Positions 1 through 9,528 of a stretch of DNA of 64,000 bases are shown here, piece by piece. Position 1 is the stretch's first letter. Every line of letters starts with the position of its first letter. This DNA is from Chitinophaga sancti (GTDB taxonomy: Bacteria > Bacteroidota > Bacteroidia > Chitinophagales > Chitinophagaceae): assembly GCF_034424315.1 (NCBI RefSeq), contig NZ_CP139972.1:3844001-3908000 (forward strand), written 5' to 3'. Made by a program: the position numbers and the translations under genes. The notes below the pieces were generated by a model, which was not told the origin of the DNA, did no database searches, and saw only the letters and a program-made list of their open reading frames with translations.

Positions 1-583
1 CAGAACCGGGCTGAAATGCAGCGCCATCATCTGTACTTAGATAAGTGATGGCTCTGTCCAGCAGCGCATGCAAAGTATCATACAATGCCTGTTGTTTATC
101 GTATATCGGTGAAATATTATTCAGGCCCCGAAAAGCTTCTGAATAAGGTACGTCTCCCCAGAAATCAGTTACCTGACCCAGGTTAGTAGCCAGAAGGATC
201 ATACCGACAGCTGCGTAATGGAGTTGTCCTGAACTAATTGCAATTTTAACCATCGTATCACAATTGGACATGATACCCGCATAGAATCCACCATTCCACA
301 TGTTATCCACGTCATCTGGTGTCAGGTTATAAAGTGTGTAGTTAGCGGATTGGTTAGCAGCACCTGTTGTTTGCTGCGTAAAGAGAGAGGCAAACCTGGA
401 AGCATCACCACCCCAGTTGTAAGCTGAAGTCAGTTCCACCCCTGCTAACATAGAAGAGGGCGTTGGATTGTGCAGCTTGGAAGGATCTTCATTGATACCA
501 TCATAAAAATAGGCCCTTTTACAACTTCCTGCCGCTATCACTAATATCAGGACCGGTATGATAAATTTTATTGTTCGTAACAT
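1..583 (-). CDS. SusD/RagB-like outer membrane lipoprotein, N-terminal part (runs off window)
   Basis: An open frame starts at the ATG at 583 and continues to the left edge, giving about 194 residues. It opens with a hydrophobic stretch ending in AAGSCKR, a lipoprotein signal whose Cys is near residue 21. NEDPSKL, the 'FTQQTTG' stretch and 'DFWGDVPYSEAF' are typical of SusD-like proteins of the SusD_like_2 type. It lies 19 bases downstream of a SusC gene on the same strand, the normal susC-susD order. SusD proteins sit on the cell surface as lids that capture ligand for the SusC pore. The ligand cannot be told from sequence, and the C-terminal part lies outside the window. Confidence 0.88.
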   Translation of the reverse strand, partial: MLRTIKFIIPVLILVIAAGSCKRAYFYDGINEDPSKLHNPTPSSMLAGVELTSAYNWGGDASRFASLFTQQTTGAANQSANYTLYNLTPDDVDNMWNGGFYAGIMSNCDTMVKIAISSGQLHYAAVGMILLATNLGQVTDFWGDVPYSEAFRGLNNISPIYDKQQALYDTLHALLDRAITYLSTDDGAAFQPGS

Positions 584-602
584 GATCTTACTTTTTAACG
601 GT

Positions 603-3600
603 TTAGAAATGGAACTTCAAATTCAGACCAAAACTGCTGGTACCTGGCATATTGAAGTAATCAATACCCTGTGCATTTGTAGCCCCTGTCAAACTTGTTT
701 CCGGGTCAATGCCCTTGTATGGAGTCCATAAAATGATGTTACGTGCAAACGTACTTACCGTAATCCCCCTGATAAATTTAGATTCTCTGAATCCTTTGAA
801 ATCGTAGGATAAGGTTACTTCGCGCAGTTTTACATAAGAACCATCGTCAATAAATGTCTCTGTTTGTGCGCCGAATCCACCACCATTACCCTGATACCAG
901 GCCTGATCCAGCGCTACAGCAGTTGTATTGGAAGAACCTGCACCAGCTACTTCTGCACCACCCACGGTATGCACCAGTTCACCGGCATCATTCAGGTGAC
1001 CCATCACGCCAGGGAATGTGTGTTGCTCACCTCTGTTCAGAGTATATTTAGAGGTACCAATTGCCTGGAGTGAACCACGGGTACCATTCCAGATATCTCC
1101 TTTACATTTCCAATCCACTAATGTATACAGTGTAAATCCTTTATAGGCAAAGGTATTACCCCATCCCATCAGGAATTTAGGATTAGGATTACCCACAGGT
1201 CTTTGCTCTGTGGAGACTACCGGATAACCAAAATCATCTGCCTTGTCGCTGATTACGATATTTCCGTTACCATCTCTCAGCCAACCATATGCATATATAA
1301 TACCTGCTGGTTGATTAGGCAGATGCGCAATCACTGTACCGGTAAAACCGTTTACAGTAATCTGATTGATACCTGGCGCCAGTTTCAGCACCTTGCTCCT
1401 GTTCATGGAGTAGTTGATGTTCATATCCCAGGTAAATGGCCTGTCTGCGATAATCTTGCCACTTAAGGTCAGTTCCACCCCATGGTTCTGGATACTACCC
1501 GCATTCAGGGTTACGAACTGGAAACCGGAAGTAGCTGCTATTGGTGATTGTACGATCAGATCAGTACCTTTTGAATAGTAGTAGGTCGCATCCAATCCTA
1601 TCCTGTTGTGTAGGAACTGCAGTTGCAAACCTACTTCATATGAATTTGTCTTTTCTGGTTTCAGGTTAGGGTTACCCAATGTATTGTCCAGGAAGAAACT
1701 ACCCTTACTGTCATACGGGAAAGATACCCCTGAGGTGTACCCATCCGCAAATGTAGTTGGAGAGTAGAATGAACGGGTACGGAACGTACCCGGGTCTTTA
1801 CCTACCTGGGCGGCTGATACGCGGATCTTACCGAAGCTGAGCACATCGTTATCCTTCAGTCCCTGCAGCTCTGTGAATACAAAGCCTAAGCTGGCAGATG
1901 GATAAAAGAAGGAATTGCTGTTTTTAGGTAAGGTAGAAGACCAGTCATTACGACCTGTGATTTCCAGGAATAACATTGATTTGTAATCAAAGTTGATATC
2001 GAAATACCCGGATACCCTTCTATAAGGAGTGACAAAATTATAAGACTTCTGTACGGTGGCATTGCTGATGTTGTCGTAACCGGATGCAGTCAGACCATCC
2101 CCCTGTACATACAGTTCATCCAGTTTGCGGGAGTAGTAGTTGTTACCCACCTTAATATCCAGCCTGAAATCTTTGGAGACTTGTTTTGCCCAGGTCAGGA
2201 TCGCATCTGAATTCACACTCCTATATGTATATCTGTCATCAAATACACGACCACCGGAATAAGCACCAGATTGTATTTCATAATACTGGTGGCGGTTATC
2301 CTGGTAAACGTCTGTACCTAACCTATAAGTAAGGGAGAGGTCTTTCCAGATGTTCCAGTCCAGTTGAATGTTACCGATCAGACGGTTAACGTTTGTTGTA
2401 TATGGGTTTTTATTGATCGTCCAGTATGGGTTATCATAAATACCATTTCTATATGATCTTACCAGACCATTTGATAACATATAAGCCTTAGGATTATCTG
2501 CTTTCAGACCTCCATTTGAGTTATCAAAGGATATTGGCGTTCTTGTCAAACCGAGCATAATACCTGAAGTATTACTACCGTTCTGAGGCATATTACCGCC
2601 ATCATTTGTGTAACTCATATTTGCAGATACTTTCACTCTTTCAGAGATCTTCAATGTACCTGCCATTGAGATGGCCGTACGTGCATAGCTTTGCACCGGT
2701 ACAATTGAGTTCTGATACATGTGGGAAACAGACATACGGTAAGTAGCAGCATCTGTACCACCTGTAAAGGAAAGCGAGTTATTGTAGGTAGCTCCTGTAC
2801 GCCAAAAATCTTTTGTATTATCATAAGGAACAAACTTGGTTTTTGCATTAGGGTTAGAAGCACCTACCACATTACCGTGTTTGTCGAATTCATTACCGTT
2901 GCCATCCCAGAAAAGAGTATCGATGTTCGCACCCCAGGAATAACGGCTCGTAGAACTAAATGGCGCAATGGCACCACCGGTTCCTTTCACGAATTGTTTC
3001 TGAATTCCAGGCAAGCGATTCACTACATCAAAGGAAACTCCTGTGCTAAAATCAACCTGCATTCTGCCGGATTTACCTTTTTTGGTGGTGATGATGATTG
3101 CACCGTTTGCAGCGTCGATACCATACAAGGCTGCGGCCGCTGGACCCTTTAAGACGGAGATACTTTCGATGTCTTCCGGGTTAATATCTGCGCCACGATT
3201 TGTATTGGTAGCGCCCTGCAATAGGTTGTTGGTACCATCTGAAGGGTCGCCTGAATAGTTTTGTCCATTATCCACCGGAATACCATCTACTACAAACAGT
3301 GGCTGGTTGTTACCCGTGAGGGAGTTTGTACCTCTTAATTTAATGAATGTTGAAGCGCCCGGTGTACCACCAGAACCTATAACCTGCATACCAGCAACTT
3401 TACCGGACATAGCCCTAAGCGCATCGCCCTGACTGGCTTTGGTGAGTTCATCACCTTTTACGTCCTGGACGGCATAACCCAGTGCTTTCTTTTCACGTTT
3501 GATGCCGAGACCTGTAACCACTACTTCCTGTAGATTTTGGTTATCCTGCACCAACGAGATATTAACTGTACTACCACTGGTGGCAGAGATTTCTTTCATG

Positions 3601-3833
3601 GTATAGCCAACACTTCGAATTTGTAATACCACCTTGTTGGCATCCACGGCTATTTTAAAAATACCAGACTGGTCGGCAGTCGTACCTCTGGTGGTTCCCT
3701 TGACCTGAACGGTAGCGTAGGGAACAGGGGCACCATCAGGGCCGGTGATTTTACCGGTTACGACACGCTCTTGCGCATGTAGCCCTGTGATGAGCGTAAC
3801 AAGAATGAGGAAGGTAAGTAAGTGCTTTAACAT
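603..3833 (-). CDS. SusC/RagA-family TonB-dependent outer membrane transporter
   Basis: 1076 residues, normal for the family. Residues 1-20 are a signal peptide ending LHA. A carboxypeptidase-regulatory-like beta domain follows (about 22-100), then the plug, with EVVVTGLGIKRE, LFVVDGIPVD and DIESISVLKGPAAAALYG, the SusC/RagA signature. The remainder is aromatic-rich beta barrel ending in FGLNLKFHF, with a terminal Phe as expected for BAM-assembled barrels. There is no extra N-terminal STN signalling domain, so regulation by an anti-sigma relay is not suggested. It pairs with the susD-like gene immediately downstream. It imports a nutrient through the outer membrane using TonB energy. No enzyme in the window identifies the substrate. 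Confidence 0.95.
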   Translation of the reverse strand: MLKHLLTFLILVTLITGLHAQERVVTGKITGPDGAPVPYATVQVKGTTRGTTADQSGIFKIAVDANKVVLQIRSVGYTMKEISATSGSTVNISLVQDNQNLQEVVVTGLGIKREKKALGYAVQDVKGDELTKASQGDALRAMSGKVAGMQVIGSGGTPGASTFIKLRGTNSLTGNNQPLFVVDGIPVDNGQNYSGDPSDGTNNLLQGATNTNRGADINPEDIESISVLKGPAAAALYGIDAANGAIIITTKKGKSGRMQVDFSTGVSFDVVNRLPGIQKQFVKGTGGAIAPFSSTSRYSWGANIDTLFWDGNGNEFDKHGNVVGASNPNAKTKFVPYDNTKDFWRTGATYNNSLSFTGGTDAATYRMSVSHMYQNSIVPVQSYARTAISMAGTLKISERVKVSANMSYTNDGGNMPQNGSNTSGIMLGLTRTPISFDNSNGGLKADNPKAYMLSNGLVRSYRNGIYDNPYWTINKNPYTTNVNRLIGNIQLDWNIWKDLSLTYRLGTDVYQDNRHQYYEIQSGAYSGGRVFDDRYTYRSVNSDAILTWAKQVSKDFRLDIKVGNNYYSRKLDELYVQGDGLTASGYDNISNATVQKSYNFVTPYRRVSGYFDINFDYKSMLFLEITGRNDWSSTLPKNSNSFFYPSASLGFVFTELQGLKDNDVLSFGKIRVSAAQVGKDPGTFRTRSFYSPTTFADGYTSGVSFPYDSKGSFFLDNTLGNPNLKPEKTNSYEVGLQLQFLHNRIGLDATYYYSKGTDLIVQSPIAATSGFQFVTLNAGSIQNHGVELTLSGKIIADRPFTWDMNINYSMNRSKVLKLAPGINQITVNGFTGTVIAHLPNQPAGIIYAYGWLRDGNGNIVISDKADDFGYPVVSTEQRPVGNPNPKFLMGWGNTFAYKGFTLYTLVDWKCKGDIWNGTRGSLQAIGTSKYTLNRGEQHTFPGVMGHLNDAGELVHTVGGAEVAGAGSSNTTAVALDQAWYQGNGGGFGAQTETFIDDGSYVKLREVTLSYDFKGFRESKFIRGITVSTFARNIILWTPYKGIDPETSLTGATNAQGIDYFNMPGTSSFGLNLKFHF

Positions 3834-4244
3834 AGCGTTGCTGATTTATTATATGTCCATCAGACATGGGAAAAGTCATTACCGCGTGTAGCGGCTCGGG
3901 TCCATGCAAAATGGCTTTGAATAAAAACTTACAAATAGAGATATCCTGACGGTTTAGGATCAGGACATGGTCGTTCTCTTAGATTTCAGTTTACAGTTTC
4001 AGATTTTGGATTTCAGTTTCGGGCGATTCAATAAATTACTACTTACTAGTATAACATTCTATTGTTATAAAAGTTCAATTGCGCCGGAAGGTATGAAAGT
4101 TGACTGCGGAGGTAAGGACAGTAAAAGCCGGGCAGAATGTTTTTTTTACTTGATAAGGAGGGGGTTAGACGCGGGGCCAGGAGGGGTTAATTAAAAAAGG
4201 TTACCGGTAAAAACCGGCAACCTTTTCTATATGGGTATTGCTTA
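3834..4244. other. Intergenic region and leader upstream of the first susC
   Basis: 411 bases without a convincing gene. The right end holds the terminator of the preceding susCD unit (4195-4226), so this susC probably has its own promoter here. Between 3979 and 4022 the hexamer TTTCAG occurs three times within a run of similar TTTCAG/TTTACAG steps, and ATAACA...TGTTAT forms a small dyad near 4050-4068. No exact TAnnTTTG element for the minus strand was found. The short plus-strand frame at 3967-4194 has no recognisable features. Confidence 0.5.
4195..4226 (-). terminator. Intrinsic terminator after the second susD
   Basis: Stem AAAAGGTT-A-CCGG paired with CCGG-C-AACCTTTT around a 6-base loop. 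Read on the minus strand it ends in a run of six T. It separates the two susCD units. Confidence 0.8.
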
Positions 4245-5681
4245 TTAAAATTTATCCCAGAATAATTTTGTTTCTGCTGCATCCCCGCCAATGGCTGAAG
4301 CTGCTGCATTATAATTTTCGGTATTCAGGTTCTGTTCTGATATCGGGTAAGTGAAACGAACCGGATATCCGGACTGGGCCTTTGGTGGAGGGGCCAGTTG
4401 TGGATAATCCAGGTGACGCTGTGCGGTCCATGCATCAAATCCACGGTTGTACAACGCAATCCATTCCTGCATGCCTATCTTCTGTTTCCAGTCTGTGCCA
4501 GCAGTCAGATAGTTTACATCTGTTCTTGCCAGGTAAGTCAGGGCTTCGTCTGCTGTTCCACCCCAATATATTATGGAGTTGGTGATTGCATTATTATAGT
4601 GGGTAATAGCGGAGCCTCCTACAGCCCAACCTCTTTCTACTGCTTCTGCCCTGATGAATTCAACTTCTGAATAGTCAATGAATACGCCTGGCAGGTCTTT
4701 CTTTTCTAACAGTGAACCAGGATGGGAGAAGTTTGCATAAGGGCTCTTCAATCCATTTGTACCACCTTTATATATACCACCAACTGTTGTGAAATAGAAA
4801 GGTCTTCTTGGATCTTCTACTGAATTGATATAATTAACAAATGTATTGGAACCTACAAAGTCCTGACGACCACTCTGTACCAGGTCTTCCCACAGTGGGT
4901 TGGTGTTTGGCGGAATAGTTGAATAAGGAAATTTTGCATATTCGCCCTGTGTATTGAATGCCCCTGCAGATGCTTCGGTAACGATTGTCTGTGCAGTAGC
5001 CGGATCAACATCTACCAGCAGGATCCCCAGACGCATTTTCAGGGAGTTGGTGAATTTCTTCCAGTTTGCAATTTCATCAGAGCTGAAGAGCAGGTTAGCA
5101 GTACCCATCCCTCCTGCGCTTTCGTCAAGGTTAGCCAGGTCTTTATTTAAACGTGCAATCAGGTCTGTATAGATGGTATGTGCATCGTCGTATTTATTGA
5201 ACAGGGTGTCTGAACTCAGGGAGGAAGTATAAGGTACATTTCCAAATGTATTTACCAATACAGAGGTACCATATACTGACATGATATCGATCTGAGCCAA
5301 CATATTTTTCTTTACAGTAGCATTTGTATTTACATCAGCTTCCAGCACTTTTTTTGCTTCTTTCAGATCCATCAGTGCATCTGTATAAAATGCATCCCAG
5401 AAGTTGTCAGGAATTGTTCTGGTGACGAGGTTATAGTTACTCTCATCGATGTAAGTGGTTTCTGTCCATTGTTGTACAATGAGCCTGAAGATGCCCAGGT
5501 TCACATTTGTGCTGGTGATCGCATCCGCCATTTCTTTTGTAGCACTTGCAAACAATGCTGATGAACTAACCTGGCTTGGTTTTGTCGGGTCCGTATTTAA
5601 TTCGGTAATATTTTTTGTACAGGATACTGAAGACAGTATGCCCATAGCAGCAAAGGAACCGTATATGATATATTTTTTCAT
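4245..5681 (-). CDS. SusD/RagB-family nutrient-binding outer membrane lipoprotein
   Basis: 478 residues from the ATG at 5681. The frame is open to an ATG at 5708, but the shorter start gives a clean lipoprotein signal: MKKYIIYGS, a hydrophobic core, then SSVSCTKN with the lipidated Cys. The mature part has NTDPTKPSQ near the N-terminus, IPDNFWDAFYTDAL, a long helical TPR-like region and a C-terminal region with YPISEQNLNTENY, all typical of SusD_like_2 proteins. It lies 40 bases downstream of a susC gene and presumably forms the surface lid of that transporter. Ligand unknown; no glycan-degrading enzyme is adjacent. Confidence 0.93.
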   Translation of the reverse strand: MKKYIIYGSFAAMGILSSVSCTKNITELNTDPTKPSQVSSSALFASATKEMADAITSTNVNLGIFRLIVQQWTETTYIDESNYNLVTRTIPDNFWDAFYTDALMDLKEAKKVLEADVNTNATVKKNMLAQIDIMSVYGTSVLVNTFGNVPYTSSLSSDTLFNKYDDAHTIYTDLIARLNKDLANLDESAGGMGTANLLFSSDEIANWKKFTNSLKMRLGILLVDVDPATAQTIVTEASAGAFNTQGEYAKFPYSTIPPNTNPLWEDLVQSGRQDFVGSNTFVNYINSVEDPRRPFYFTTVGGIYKGGTNGLKSPYANFSHPGSLLEKKDLPGVFIDYSEVEFIRAEAVERGWAVGGSAITHYNNAITNSIIYWGGTADEALTYLARTDVNYLTAGTDWKQKIGMQEWIALYNRGFDAWTAQRHLDYPQLAPPPKAQSGYPVRFTYPISEQNLNTENYNAAASAIGGDAAETKLFWDKF

Positions 5682-5721
5682 GATTGCTTTTTTACTTTTT
5701 TTAAACATCTGATCTCACTGA

Positions 5722-8700
5722 TTAGAAACGTAATCTCAGGTTAGCACCGAAGGTTCTTACTGCAGGATAAGCACCTACTGTAAAGCCTTGTGAGTTACCG
5801 GAGCTAAGCGCATCATCAGGATCTGCATAAGGCAGGTTCTTGTGGATGATCCAGAGGTTACGACCAGTCAGTGAAAAATCTACTCCTTTGAAAGGATTGA
5901 TATGTCTGATCACAGATATTGGTAAAGAGTATGTCAGCGATAATTCACGCAGTTTGATATAGCTCGCATCGTACACGAATGCTTTGTCGGGATTGTAATA
6001 GTAACCATAGGTACCATATTCGTTTGCAATACGTGTAGCATTTGGTTTTCCATCTTCAGTTACGCCAGGCAGAATTACACCACCACCTTCGCTGAGTGGT
6101 GCTCTCGACTCATTGCCAAGATCATTCACCAGTGCGGTTTCAGGGAAGAGACCTGTTGCCAGACCATAATACATATCCAGTGAGAACATGTCGCCACCAT
6201 GACGAACGTCTACCAGGAAGCTCAGGGCCAGGTTTTTATATTTCAGTGTATTGGAAATGCTACCAATCCAGTCAGGATTTACATTACCAATCGTGTGGTT
6301 AGAAGTTCCGGTGATTTCATAATAACCATTTGCATCCACTACTTTCTGTCCATCTTTGTAGATGAAATCAGAACCGGTGATGGTTCCATAAGGTTGCCCT
6401 TTTACTGCATTCACAGTGATACCACCCTGGTAGTCACCCAGCTGCAGTTTGTCGATACCAGGCAGGTCTACTACCTTGTTGCGGTTACGTGACCAGTTCA
6501 CATTGATTGTCCAGGAGAAGTCTTTTGTTTTGATTGGTGTACCGAATACAGACAATTCTATACCCTGGTTCTGGATGTTACCAGCATTGATCACCTTGTA
6601 GTCATAGCCAGTGCTGGTAGACGTAGGCAATGGAACGATCTGGTCCACGGTATTTTGTCTGTAGTAAGTCGCATCAAAACCTAAACGGTTATTAAGGAAA
6701 GACATTTCCAGACCGGTTTCGAAGCTCTTTGTTTTTTCTGGTTTCAGGTCAGGATTATACTTGGTACCACCCACAGATGCCAATGGAACGCCATCGATCC
6801 CTGTAGGTACATCGTAGTAATTCAGGGTATATAATGCAGGTGCTGTATTACCCACCTGTGCCCAGTTTACTCTTACTTTACCATTTGATAACCAGGTAGC
6901 CTGTGGTATCAGTTTAGAGAATACGAAACCGAGAGAGGCAGAGGGATAGTAGTAACTATTATTCCCTTTAGGGAGTGTGGAGGACTGATCTCTTCTCATA
7001 GTCAGATCCAGGAATAATAATTCTTTGAAGCCAAAGTTAGCAGCAGCATATACACCATCTACTTCTTCTCTGCTTGCCGTTTCCTTTGGTGCTTCCATTG
7101 GGTTTGCCGTGTTCAGCAGGGCATACAGACGAGGGATGAGGAGACCACCGTTAGTAGAAGATAAAATAGAGTTGATGTTAGTCTGGCGAACGTTACCACC
7201 CAAGATACCTTTAAAGCTCAGGTCCTGTGTGATGTTCTTGTTGAAGTTCAGCATCAGGTCGTAGTTATACTCGCTGAATGAACGTTTGAACTCACTGAAT
7301 TTTGATACATCGATAGAGCCGATCGCGGATCTTTCTTCCTGATGTTCATTATAAGTATCCAGTGACACACGACCTACTACATCTAACCAGTCAGCAGCTT
7401 TATAGTTCAGGCTGATGTTCCCGAAATGACGGGTACGGCCATCTGTTTCATAGTTTTCATACCTGGTCCAGTAAGGGTTATCCCAGAAGATTGGATTGAG
7501 AGCACCAACATCTGCCTGGTTCCAGGTGATATTACGCTTTTCAGCCAGGTACATTTCTTTCTGCTCTTTTACATCTACGTTTGTTTCCCACCATTGTCTC
7601 ATGTTGGTCATCAGGTTTTTGGAATCATAACCTGTTCCATAACGACCAAGACCATCGATGATTGTAGAGTTGATGGAAGCGCTTGCTGTTAATCTGCTGG
7701 AGAGATTGTATGATGCACCAAAGTTGATCAGGTCCTTAGCGATATGGCTGTTAGGCATGATCCCTTTGTCGATGAATTTAGAATAACCCAGTTTGAAATA
7801 ACCTTTATCGCTGGCACCATCTATAGAGATACTGTTGTTAGTACCTACAGCAGTTTCAAACATTGCACTTGGATTGTTTGTAGCTGCCACCCATGGGCGG
7901 GTTTTCATATAGTTAGGAGACTTATCGTAGAAAGCATCCCAGTGGTATACCTGCAGACTTGGATCGAATTTACCACCATAAGAGGCATCTTCTGTAATAG
8001 GTACTACACGGTCTTCAATACCATCACCATTTACATCGGTGTAGTAAAAATAGCCATCAGGAGAACCGTATCCGGTACCATAACCGGCACCATATTTATT
8101 TTGATATTTTGCAAAAGTTGAAGGATCATATTTACCAACATTCACACCTGTATTGAAAGTAACACCTAAGCCTCTTGAACCTTTTTTGGTAGTGATCATT
8201 ACCACACCGTTTGAAGCACGGGAACCGTACAATGCAGTTGCGGCGGCACCTTTCAGTACGCTCACATTTTCTACATCGTCAGGGTTGATATCGGCAGCAG
8301 CATTACCATAGTCATAACCACCCAACCCTTTCAACTGATCGTCGTTATTGGTATTAGAGTTATCAATAGGCACACCATCTACTACAAAGAGGGCCTGGTT
8401 ATTACCTTTCAGGGATTTGGCACCACGCAGTACGATATTGGTAGAACCACCCAGGGTATTATTCTTTCGAATTTCGAGACCTGACACTTTACCAGCCAGA
8501 GAGGTAGTAATGTTTGCATCTCTTGTTCTGTTTAATTCTTCGGCAGCTACTGTTTGTGCGGAATAAGGCAGTTCGTTCTTGTTTCTTTTTACGTTGAGGG
8601 CAGTTACTACAACTTCCTGGAGGTTTTGGTCATCAGATTTCAACGCAACATTGACATTACCGGAACCTACCGGAATATTCTGGGAAATGTAACCTACGCT

Positions 8701-8916
8701 ACGCACCATCAATACGGCATCTGGTTTTGCATTCAGTTTGAAAAATCCATCCTGATCTGTGGTTGTTCCAGTGTTTGTTCCTTTGATTTGTACAGTGGCA
8801 AATGGTATAGGTGAACCGTCCGGACCGGTGACTTTTCCTGTAACCTGGCGCTGTTGCGCATACGTCAGGGTTACACTCACCATGAGCATGGTGAAAAAGA
8901 GTAACGCTCTTTTCAT
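5722..8916 (-). CDS. SusC/RagA-family TonB-dependent outer membrane transporter
   Basis: 1064 residues. Signal peptide 1-20 (ending TYA), carboxypeptidase-regulatory-like domain (about 22-100, RQVTGKVTGPDGSPIPFATV), plug with NLQEVVVTALNVKRNKNE, ALFVVDGVPIDN and DVENVSVLKGAAATALYGSRA, then a barrel ending in FGANLRLRF. The first 100 residues closely resemble those of the other SusC at 603-3833 (same GPDG-P-P-ATVQ-KGT layout), while the barrels differ more, which suggests an old duplication with different ligands. It is the first gene of a susC-susD unit, and its 5' leader of about 600 bases carries a repeated ACGATTTAG motif. Confidence 0.95.
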   Translation of the reverse strand: MKRALLFFTMLMVSVTLTYAQQRQVTGKVTGPDGSPIPFATVQIKGTNTGTTTDQDGFFKLNAKPDAVLMVRSVGYISQNIPVGSGNVNVALKSDDQNLQEVVVTALNVKRNKNELPYSAQTVAAEELNRTRDANITTSLAGKVSGLEIRKNNTLGGSTNIVLRGAKSLKGNNQALFVVDGVPIDNSNTNNDDQLKGLGGYDYGNAAADINPDDVENVSVLKGAAATALYGSRASNGVVMITTKKGSRGLGVTFNTGVNVGKYDPSTFAKYQNKYGAGYGTGYGSPDGYFYYTDVNGDGIEDRVVPITEDASYGGKFDPSLQVYHWDAFYDKSPNYMKTRPWVAATNNPSAMFETAVGTNNSISIDGASDKGYFKLGYSKFIDKGIMPNSHIAKDLINFGASYNLSSRLTASASINSTIIDGLGRYGTGYDSKNLMTNMRQWWETNVDVKEQKEMYLAEKRNITWNQADVGALNPIFWDNPYWTRYENYETDGRTRHFGNISLNYKAADWLDVVGRVSLDTYNEHQEERSAIGSIDVSKFSEFKRSFSEYNYDLMLNFNKNITQDLSFKGILGGNVRQTNINSILSSTNGGLLIPRLYALLNTANPMEAPKETASREEVDGVYAAANFGFKELLFLDLTMRRDQSSTLPKGNNSYYYPSASLGFVFSKLIPQATWLSNGKVRVNWAQVGNTAPALYTLNYYDVPTGIDGVPLASVGGTKYNPDLKPEKTKSFETGLEMSFLNNRLGFDATYYRQNTVDQIVPLPTSTSTGYDYKVINAGNIQNQGIELSVFGTPIKTKDFSWTINVNWSRNRNKVVDLPGIDKLQLGDYQGGITVNAVKGQPYGTITGSDFIYKDGQKVVDANGYYEITGTSNHTIGNVNPDWIGSISNTLKYKNLALSFLVDVRHGGDMFSLDMYYGLATGLFPETALVNDLGNESRAPLSEGGGVILPGVTEDGKPNATRIANEYGTYGYYYNPDKAFVYDASYIKLRELSLTYSLPISVIRHINPFKGVDFSLTGRNLWIIHKNLPYADPDDALSSGNSQGFTVGAYPAVRTFGANLRLRF

Positions 8917-9528
8917 AAACGATTTAGATTTTAGTTGACAATAAAAAAATTACAATAGGTTCCCCTGCTGTTGACAGTAAAATTTAGTTAGGTTTCCCTA
9001 GTACAATAAGTTGAATCAGAACACAGTGTGTTATTATTACGATTTAGATTTTTACGATTTAGTTGTTGTTGTTTTTTAAAAGTACCATCCGGGATGAAGG
9101 CGGCAAGAACCTGGATGGTAGTTTGAAGCACAGAATGAATCTTATCCTAGTTCATAAGCAAAAGCATACTGCTATACCGCGGTACACAGGTTGACAAATA
9201 ATTCCTAAAATGTAAACAGGATAAAAAGCTGCTGGCCTCTTTCATAATTACGATTTAGATCTTGGTTGAAGAGCACAATTTAGAGAAAAATTTTACTCAC
9301 CACCAAGAAAAGTTTAACCTTTTTTTAAGAAGGTAATTTTTTTTCATATGTATGCAAATTATTTGCAATATTCTATAGAAGAAATTTTAACATTCGATAA
9401 CACTTCTATTCATGCGACACTTTAGCGTTTTTTGACTGAATTGTTGATTTTGTAATCAGATTTTTGTTCTTTTTTAAGATATTATGAAACATTTACCTTG
9501 ATAGGAAGGTGATATTATTTTGTTTTTA
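8917..9528. promoter_or_regulatory. Long leader/intergenic region upstream of the second susC
   Basis: 612 bases, AT-rich, between the helix-hairpin-helix gene and susC, both on the minus strand. It contains four copies of ACGATTTAG and a possible 32-codon minus-strand frame at 9147-9245 that starts just after one copy (MKEASSF...). A dyad CAAATTATTTG lies at 9355-9365. No exact TAnnTTTG was found for the minus strand. The promoter of the susCD unit must lie here or be shared with upstream genes. Confidence 0.5.
8919..9258 (-). repeat. Four dispersed copies of ACGATTTAG in the susC leader
   Basis: Exact copies at 8919-8927, 9039-9047, 9054-9062 and 9250-9258. Read in the direction of transcription they are CTAAATCGT. 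The last copy lies immediately before the susC ATG and the first one immediately before the ATG of the short frame at 9245. Flanking bases are also partly conserved (AATCTAAATCGT in three of four). Confidence 0.75.

Noticed and set aside
2721..3152. Antisense 143-residue frame inside the first susC
   Set aside because: A shadow of the susC reading frame; no start signals, no family resemblance.
1..9528. Calling a full polysaccharide utilisation locus
   Set aside because: Only SusC and SusD proteins are present; no carbohydrate-active enzyme or SusR/hybrid regulator is in the window.
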